From the NCBI GenBank assembly GCA_951230915.1, contig OX579634.1, positions 17,386,725-17,450,724 on the forward strand: a DNA stretch of 64,000 nucleotides, read 5' to 3'. Below are positions 56,575-64,000 of this stretch, piece by piece. How positions within the stretch are numbered: position 1 is the first letter of the stretch; each line of letters starts with the position of its first letter. The position numbers and the translations under genes were made by a program. The stretch is from Antitrichia curtipendula. Lineage: Eukaryota > Streptophyta > Bryopsida > Hypnales > Leucodontaceae. The notes beneath the pieces were generated by a model. The model searched no databases. It worked only from the letters and a program-made list of their open reading frames with translations, and was not told where the DNA came from.

Positions 56575-56811
56575 CTACTCTAAGGCATCTGCAACTAACA
56601 TCACACTCAGCACTCTTGTGACTGTAGTCACTATGGTGGCAGCCTCCATGTACACCTCCATTCCAATAGGACTACATTCTTCTGGCATAGAATACTTTCC
56701 AAACATACGTGCATCTTTGTTCAAAAGTCCATCTACAAGGTAAAGAGACGCTTGAAAATTTAAACTACCTATGTTTTCGCTTTCATCCATCCACACCTCC
56801 ATATCATACAT
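56575..56811 (-). CDS. Unrecognised 78-residue open frame
   Basis: It starts at an ATG and encodes a sequence with blocks such as LYLVDGLLNKDARMFGKY and EVYMEAATIVTTVTRVLS. The sequence looks protein-like, not random, but I do not recognise the family. It lies between the importin pseudogene and the transposase, on the same strand as both. It could be a further captured exon or part of the transposon. Confidence 0.35.
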   Translation of the reverse strand: MYDMEVWMDESENIGSLNFQASLYLVDGLLNKDARMFGKYSMPEECSPIGMEVYMEAATIVTTVTRVLSVMLVADALE

Positions 56812-57081
56812 GTCCCACTCAGTCTATAATTCCATCCTCGCAAACAAGATGGCAAATAATGGACAACAATGAACAAAGAACAACAATCGAAGCAACACAG
56901 ACACATTGTAGCCTACCTCAAACACAAAATATTAAAGGAAAACTAAGATCTGCCATGACATAGGCTTGCAAAACAAAATTTCACAAGACCCAAGGACAAA
57001 GAAGAGAGCGTTCACAAATTCACATTTCTTGAAACCCTTAGCAAATCAACAACAACAAAGTGAAGCTATAGGTTGCCACTA

Positions 57082-60000
57082 TCAGTCTTCTTCAAGAGGC
57101 TCTTCCTCTTCTCCAAACTCTAGCACAGTGTCATCATCTGACCCTTCTTCTTCGAGTTGTTGAGCTTCGCACTGTACAACGACATCTGCTGCTCTTAATT
57201 CTTCCTCTGTTATATTTTCACCACAAGTCTCCATACTTCCGCATCTTTGGTCATGCGCAATGATATTCTCTGCTTCATGGATGTCATCTACCACCACGTT
57301 GAGGTCTATATCGAAAACACTACTAGCTGTGGAGTGTCCGTTAATGTTTTCAACAACACGAGTCACTCGAGGATTAGTGTGTAGAACTGCAAACCATTGT
57401 GGTTCCTCTTGGAAAGTCCAGAAAAATACTTTTGATGCTTGCAAAGGAAATACGAAAGAATTTGCTGACCTCCGCATGAGTCTTCTCAATTTCAGGAAAA
57501 TGAATCCGTAATTGTCCTTCTTCAAGCATATTGTTGGCCCTCTCCAAATAGGCTCCACCCAATCACAAAGGAGCAAAACCGGCTTCAATCTTCCGTAGTC
57601 CAACTCAATAATTTCTGCTATCCTACCAAAGTAAGTTACAGATCCAAGAATGCAGTTTCTATCAGAAGGTCCACTACGTTGAATAGTCTCGCATGTGGCA
57701 GTCACTCCTGAGTCTGTTGTCACCAAATTCCCCTCTGCACTGGATACTCGAAAATAATTCCCATACGCTTTCATAGATTTGAATGACCTTGCCTTAAAAG
57801 TTGGTGGCGTGGCCAAATCCAAAACATCGTCTTTGACTGTCTCATTCCCTACTCGGGTTGCACTTTGTAACCACTCCGAGAAGTTAGGAATTTCATTCAA
57901 CTCGGTAGGATACTGCATGCGTCGCCTCTGTCGAGGATGCACTCCCCGACGGTAAGCAACTCTGTTGTTTTGAACCTCAGAAGTGAGGCGCTGGTGAGTT
58001 CTGGAAGTACAATGTCCATGTTAGCAATCATCAAATCATGTGTGCATTCATTAGATTCCCTTCAGAAGCACAGTCTACATCGTCAACAACACTTGTATAC
58101 AACATAATAGTGATCGACGTACAATGACAATCCATGCAAAATATTGATGCCCAATGCCAACAAACAATTTAAAAGCAGTGTCAGTAGAGCTCACTGTCGA
58201 AGTTCGTCAAGGCAAGTGGAGTTCTGTAATACACATGCATGCGCCCACTCACGCTCTTCAATGGAAAGATTTCGAACGTGATAAGATGTGCAGGTCACCT
58301 CGCCACTATCGCCGAGTTCTTCATCTGCATCCCACACACGCTGTCCTGTAGATTCGCACTCTAATATGTACTCTGTAGAAAGGCCTAAACCAGTCTCCAT
58401 ATCAATTCCTGTAGCCATGCAACCTTCTAGTCGCGCCTTGTTCCGTACGTATGACTTCATGTACTTCATGTACCTCTCCAATGGGTACATCCAGCGGTTA
58501 TGAACTGGACCACAAAGCTGCAATTCTTCTACCAAGTGCACAAGCAAGTGCGTCATGGAGTCAAAAAAGGAAGGAGGGAAATCACGTTCAAGCAAACACA
58601 ACACCACAGCCACTTCTTCAGTCATGGAATGCATGGACTTAGGATCCAGCACTTTCGAACAGATTTTCCTTAAAATGAAACTCAAATGTACTATAGCTTT
58701 CTCAATTCTCTGTGGTACCAAACCCCGGATACAAAGTGGAAGCAATTCCTGCAAAAGTACATGGTAGTCATGACTTTTTAAACCCTGCAAAGTGCCATCT
58801 TGAGAAATTTTTGTCTTCAGATTTGACATGTATCTTGTAGGAGTTTTCAAACTTATTAGTCTCTCAATCAACTTCTTCTTATTTTCTTTAGACAATATGT
58901 ATGGAGCCTTAGGAATGTGGAATCCTGTCAAAGGAGGTCTCGCCGGTCGAATATACAAAGATTTTTTGCAGCCTGTTTCTTTCATATCTTTCCTAACAGC
59001 AGGACTGTCCTTCATCCCCATCAATGTACTCAAAAGGTTTTCGGCTATGTTTTTTTCACAATGCATCACATCCAAATTGTGTCTAATGAGAAGTCTATGC
59101 ATTCAAAAGCAAGGTGTATACGTCAACAACAAGAAGAAAAACACAGTGCCCTTTATAAATTACATGTGCACAATGAAGGTATTAAGAGCACATGCAAGTA
59201 TTGCGTGATGCCTCTATAATGTACCAATACTTTGAAAAGAATAAAGTACAAATGCAGTTGACCACACACATAATAAAATTTCATGGGAAAAATTACTTAC
59301 ATCCCAGTATGGCAACTTAAACAGCACACTGTTTTGCTTCACTCCATGTCGTTTTGTAGGGTCGTTTTCACTGCCAGGCACTCCTCCGGCACATATCCAT
59401 CTTTCTCGCGCCTCGCCCCGTCTTCGATGCTCCACACCAGAAACCCTTGGAGGCCTTGAACGGTGCTCCTCCTTGCCATTGAAGGCCTCTGTCATGGATC
59501 GGAAAGGGTGGTCTTTTGGCAAATATCGACGATGACCTTGAAAGATATTTTTTTTTAAGCTTTTAGAGAATCGAGAGTCCACATTGGGACCACAGACGGG
59601 ACAACCTTGGTAGCCTTTTGTAGCACAACCGGATATTAGTCCATACCCGGGGTAGTCATGTATTGTCCAAAGTAGCATACCACGAAGTGTGAATCTACTT
59701 GGATGGGGGCTGCTGGACATGTCAACAGCAGGGACTCCATTCCACAGTAGCAGCAAGTCATCCACAAGAGGTTCTAGATAGACGTCAATGTTTACCGCTT
59801 TCACTGACTCCTTGCCAGGTATTATTAACGATAACATAACAAAGAAACGCTTCGTGACCATCCAACCAGGCAAATTATAATTCAACAAAAAAACCGGCCA
59901 TGTCGAATGCTTAGTGGACTTATCTGCGAAGGGGTTCATCCCGTCTAAGGCTAATCCAAGCTTCACATTCCTTCCGTTTTCAAAAAATGAAGAGTCAATG

Positions 60001-61581
60001 TTTTTAACGTGTTTCCAAGCAGGACTATCCAAAACTGATCGGACCTTGCCATCCGTGGATGCATTGTTTTCATGCCATCTCATGAGTGATGCTATGTCCC
60101 TACAACGGTACATTCTCAACAGTCTTGGAATAAAAGGGAAATGCCTAAGAACTTTAACTGGTACAGAACTGCTTCCCGTAACATATCTTGAAGAATCACA
60201 CTTCAGACATTGAGAAAGGTGTCCCCTGTCTTTCCAAAATAGCACACATCCATTTCGACAGGCATGGATGGTATTGAATGATAGGCCAAGACGATCAATA
60301 AATCGACGTGCTTCATATCGATTCTTCGGCAATCCATTAGATGTCGGTAGAATATCCAATCTCAAGAAGGAGAGCAACTCATCCATAAAGGAGTTGCTAA
60401 CATTATGAAGATGTGCAAGGTTCATCAAGACAAGAACACAAGCAAGAGTAGAAAGTTTAGACCCACGGTACAGAGGCACCTGGCTGTGATGTAACCACTC
60501 GTCCATGTTTGTGTCGGGAAAATTTGTGTGCTCATCTAAGACGTCCTCGTCACCCTCTTCATGGACGACTGATTCCTCTGTCATGAATTCTCTTCTTTCG
60601 TCCATTGCCTGAAACCATTCCGTAGTAAGGCGATGGAAGTCAAAACCGTCATCAAAAGTATCTTCTTGCGCAATAGTGTTCTGTCCATGGTCATGTGGAG
60701 ATGAAACTTCAAAGGTTGGGAATCCAAAATCTTCAGCATCAGAGTCCTCGGGCTGGGGACAATTTCAAATTCACATTTGGAAAATATTGTTAGTTAAAAG
60801 CACACAATGACTAATAAAAAGAAGCTCTGTCATAGTGGAAATTCATGGAAGCAGGCTGCTTGAAATGAAACCACATCGACATTCAGTAGGTTTGTTGTAA
60901 CGGTCACTCAATTGTCATAGCTGAAGACCTCTACAACAAAGTACGAATTGAATGCATAGAAAGAAATCATTAGTTTGCATTGGGCATGTATCATAGAACT
61001 CAGAAGGTGGTGAGGTTCTTATTTGTGGCACCTTTAATAGTAGTGAGGTTTAGGGTTTAGTTACTTTAGAAATGAATGTCAAGGGACGGCTATGTTAATC
61101 CAAATGCTACATGTGCACTACTGTCCATAAAATGCCACTGTATATAATATGCGGAGGGAAAGGAAGCATAGTTGTCCTTGAAGTGTCGTGACGTGATTCA
61201 TCTGGTAGAGCTTCACATTAGGTTTCCATTTGCAATGGAAAAGAAAAGTACTATTTCATGGAAGCACGATGATAAGAAGGGAAGTACAAAAAGGCTCACC
61301 AGCATTGGATGTGTCAAAGCGGAATCCCTGCCATGTTGTCGCAAGTGCGTTTCAATTGTCAATCTTAGGATAGGCCGCCCGCCGCCCTTGCAGTGTGTGC
61401 AAGGGCATTTGTAACTCTCTAATTTCTTTTCGTTTGCATGGGAGCGCTCCAAGGCATTAAGGGTGAGCGCAAGAGGAGAGAACCCTGGAACACTAGAAGA
61501 CGTTGGTTCTCCCATGGCTACAAGCACTCTAGTACCTTGGTCGATTTGAACGAACGTACCAGTTGAAGAAGGCCAACGCAC
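57082..61581 (-). CDS. CACTA (En/Spm) TNP2-type transposase
   Basis: This transposase would cut and join CACTA element ends. Minus-strand exons proposed: 61300-61581, 59301-60752, about 58195-59102, 57082-58000. The first encodes the transposase-associated zinc-binding domain (CPCTHCKGGG ... HLRQHGRD). The second holds the TNP2 domain (LGLALDGMNPFADK, WPVFLLNYNLPGWM, TIHDYPGYGLISG, GCPVCGPN). The third is the DUF4218-type region (RHNLDVMHCEKNI, LKSHDYHVLLQELLP, PPSFFDSMTHL, NRWMYPLERYMKYMKSYVRN). The fourth is the DUF4216-type region (GRIAEIIELDYG, LLLCDWVEP, KKDNYGFIFLKL) and ends in an acidic tail. Junctions 61300/60752 and 58195/58000 agree in phase with GT-AG sites. The 59301/59102 junction does not join in frame as drawn, so a shifted splice or a frameshift is possible. 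Activity is unproven. Confidence 0.88.
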
Positions 61582-61709
61582 AAATTAGCTATGGCATTCA
61601 CATGAAAAGGCAAGTATTGAGGCACTATTGCTTAGTGCTCAGAAGAAAGAAAATTTTCTATTACGAAAAGTATTGGAACCCTAAGGTCTTCTCAAAACTA
61701 AGTGGAACA

Positions 61710-62895
61710 TCAATTGCCGTTCAGTCTTGAAAGTGTTTCTTTGTGAATGAATACTTCAGTTGAAAGCAGGGGGGGTCGCTGCACTTCTGAACAATACCTG
61801 CACACCCAATGGTGACGAGCTGGAGGGACCCACTTCGGCAAATTCTTAGCAAAGTTCCGAGGGTCAGTCAATGAAGAAGTATTGACGCTACTTATGGTCG
61901 TCATTCAAGTTGGGTAAGCATTGTGATCTTCTACTTCCGTAGTATATATTGCGGCCGATATTTTTTGAACTTCTCATAGTATGACGTAGTAGAAATCTTT
62001 TTTTGATAGCGGGCAAATGGTCATTACTGAGGAATAGTAGCAGCAATTGAATCTTCTTCATTTTTTGCAGTGTACGCTAAGTCCATCATCCCGTATGGCA
62101 TGTGAAGATGTGAGCACTTCCTATGAGGAGCTTCGGAGGAAAAACATCGAACGAAACGAGAATATGATGCGCACATTAGGTTTATGTATCCCGAGGTGAG
62201 TATTTTCTTTGCTTCCATTTTCAGTACATTGTAGACGGAGAAATGCCATTCATTGTTCCAGTCACATCAAAAATGAATTGGGCAATGAAGTAAGTGCTCC
62301 CCAGAGGACATAATTGTCACTTCGCAGAGCCAAAAATCGTCGTGGCATTTTCCTCTGCCCGGTGGATTTTACTTTCTGAATGATGTATGTAGGTAGCCAC
62401 TTGTTTGAAATGCATTCACGACGTCTCTATCATGTTCATGTGGAAATGAAAACGAGGAATTTGAGAAGGTGAAGAACTCGCCTTTCAGGAAAATAGTGGT
62501 CGCATTTCATTTGGAATTAAAACTTCCAAATTAAGAAGTCCACCTGTGTGAAAAAAGGTTGTCAGAGTTCCGGGTTTGGAGGGGAATTGTAGACGTGCAG
62601 CCGCCAACAGCAGCCCACTTCCATGTGAGCTTTGAGTGTAGCGGAATGAAAATAATAAAATCAATTAATGAAGCTAGATTCCTCATGCACATGATAGGTT
62701 AGTAGACACTTTAAAGAGATAGGTACAGTCATAATGAAGAGCATTTTGTTTGGTACATAGTAGGTGGTGGAAGTCTCTAGAGAAATGGATACCACTGTTT
62801 GGAAGTTTGCAAGGAAAATCTTGAAAAAATCAAAAATTTACTATTTCAAGTGAGGTTGTTCAGTAATGCAGTTTTCATGAATTTCTGCCTCATTT
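61710..62895. other. Region between the two divergent CACTA genes
   Basis: Short frames (61710-61904 -, 62024-62218 -) contain cysteine pairs but no domain I can name. This interval would hold the promoters of the transposase (-) and of the partial gene at 62896 (+). Confidence 0.4.
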
Positions 62896-64000
62896 GTGAT
62901 CAGAGTGGACGTGGAGGATGAGGTCAAGGCTACGCAAAGTTGTACGAAGCGCAAGAGCTTGAGCAACATCAACAAGAAGCCCAGACGAAGCACCAGGATA
63001 GCTCGCCTTTCCAAGACGACGACATGCCCAGATTTTCTGGACGCAGGAACTGGTAGAGCTTCAAGGGACTTTCGGTTCGGCAAAGGCAGACGAAAGAGAA
63101 CAGCAAAGGCAGGGATCAACGGAGACAACGAAGACAAAAGAATATCAAAAGGAGGCGTGGTTAGTTTTCCTCTACACTTGTATGTCTTAAATTTTTTATT
63201 TTCATGAGTTTGGGTACTTTATTATAACTAAGGCATGCAGCTGTGCATGCATAATAAATTTGTAAGTAGTAACAAGCGTTGTGTTGTTGACAGGGACGTG
63301 CATCGACAATACAAAAGGAGCAAAACGGAAATATGGAGGAGCATTTATATACGAGCAACTCATCTGAAAGTGAATACCAAGTGGATTTCAATGTCAACAG
63401 GGACGACTGGGACTTCCTTCCGAAAGCAGGAGAGGGAAAAGCAGGCAAAGAGGGTGATGATCAGAGAGCGCCTAATGTTATATGCCTCAACTCTCTACAG
63501 ACAATGACACCAGAGGAATTCGGAACAAAATTTCAGGAGGCAGTAATTCGTTCATTGTTTCAGTCCACCGGCACCTTGATGGGCCGTTCTCCAAGTACGT
63601 CGAGTCTATTAGAAGGAGGGCCTTCAGGAGGTCCGGTCATCAATAAAGGAGATTGCTCTTCTCCAAGCACCTGGGACGAAGCAACATTCAATAAAGCCAA
63701 AGCTCAGAGGAAGAATTCCCCATTCCACCTAACGAAAGTCCTCAGCAAAGGTCAAATTGTACCCGCAGGCTGAATCGGTCAAGAAATCAGAAGGCGAAGG
63801 ATCTCACCAACAATCGAAAGGCCATGAAGAAACAGCCTTATGTGATACATGTAGACAGTACATGCAGAGCGAGAGGAATTCACAAGCACTGGTGGCGTGC
63901 GGCGGTGCGTGGGCAGTGCAGACGCTTGGATCCAACTATGGATAACATCAACCATCACCCAAAACATGTCGTTGATGGTATTTGGCATGCTTTGGAGAAA
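62896..64000 (+). CDS. Partial second transposon gene, TNPA-like, truncated by the window edge
   Basis: Open segments at 62896-63170, about 63296-63773 and 63695-64000 are in line on the plus strand. The first is basic (KRKSLSNINKKPRRSTRIAR). The second carries DWDFLPKAGEGKAG and EEFGTKFQEAVIRSLFQS. The third contains VIHVDSTCRARGIHKHWW, then RRLDPTMDNIN and VVDGIWHALEK. The last part resembles in layout the second protein of plant CACTA elements, but the match is weak. Segments two and three are in different frames and overlap, so a splice or frameshift must lie near 63695-63773. The gene runs off the window. Confidence 0.45.

Noticed and set aside
1..64000. CRISPR arrays, bacterial operons, rRNA and tRNA genes
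   Set aside because: No regularly spaced direct repeats and no recognisable rRNA or tRNA fold; spliced genes and plant transposons show this is plant nuclear DNA.

Overview
The window is nuclear DNA of a land plant. Five host genes carry canonical GT-AG introns, three encode plastid proteins, one has a LOB domain and one is a plant-type bHLH factor. Coding exons are GC-rich inside AT-rich, transposon-packed spacers. A bryophyte or another non-seed plant fits best, but that assignment is a low-confidence inference.

Layout. 1-7335 is AT-rich spacer with several families of small inverted-repeat elements. 7336-14157 is one Ty3/gypsy LTR retrotransposon on the minus strand, with matched 369-bp LTRs, a broken gag-pol, and an extra RNase H domain upstream of gag. 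14158-27260 is AT-rich spacer with foldback elements, including two copies of a TTAA-bounded family lying head to head. 27360-48650 is the gene island: a bHLH subfamily XII factor (+, 28459-31182), OEP16 (-, 32704-35359), pheophorbide a oxygenase PAO (+, 36899-40965), a class I LBD factor (-, 41605-44434) and a conserved plastid protein (-, 46055-48230). 48690-51590 is TE-rich spacer. From about 51591 to the window end lies what looks like a CACTA (En/Spm) transposon. It holds a TNP2-type transposase (-, 57082-61581), a partial second gene (+, 62896 to the edge), and decayed but intron-bearing exons of an importin-beta (SAD2/importin-7 type) gene.

How the genes relate. OEP16 and PAO are divergent with about 1.5 kb between start codons; both act in plastids and both families have links to tetrapyrrole metabolism. 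bHLH/OEP16 and PAO/LBD are convergent pairs. OEP16 was assembled by eye from six short exons, one of them an 11-nt microexon. None of them is long enough to stand out as an open reading frame.

The most unusual signal is a set of elements that begin TTAACCCCTAAAGGACCA and end with its reverse complement. The TTAA border followed by CCC resembles piggyBac-type transposons, which are regarded as rare in plants. At least five copies are in the window, and related but more diverged TTAA-CCC elements sit in an intron of PAO, an intron of OEP16 and the LBD upstream region.
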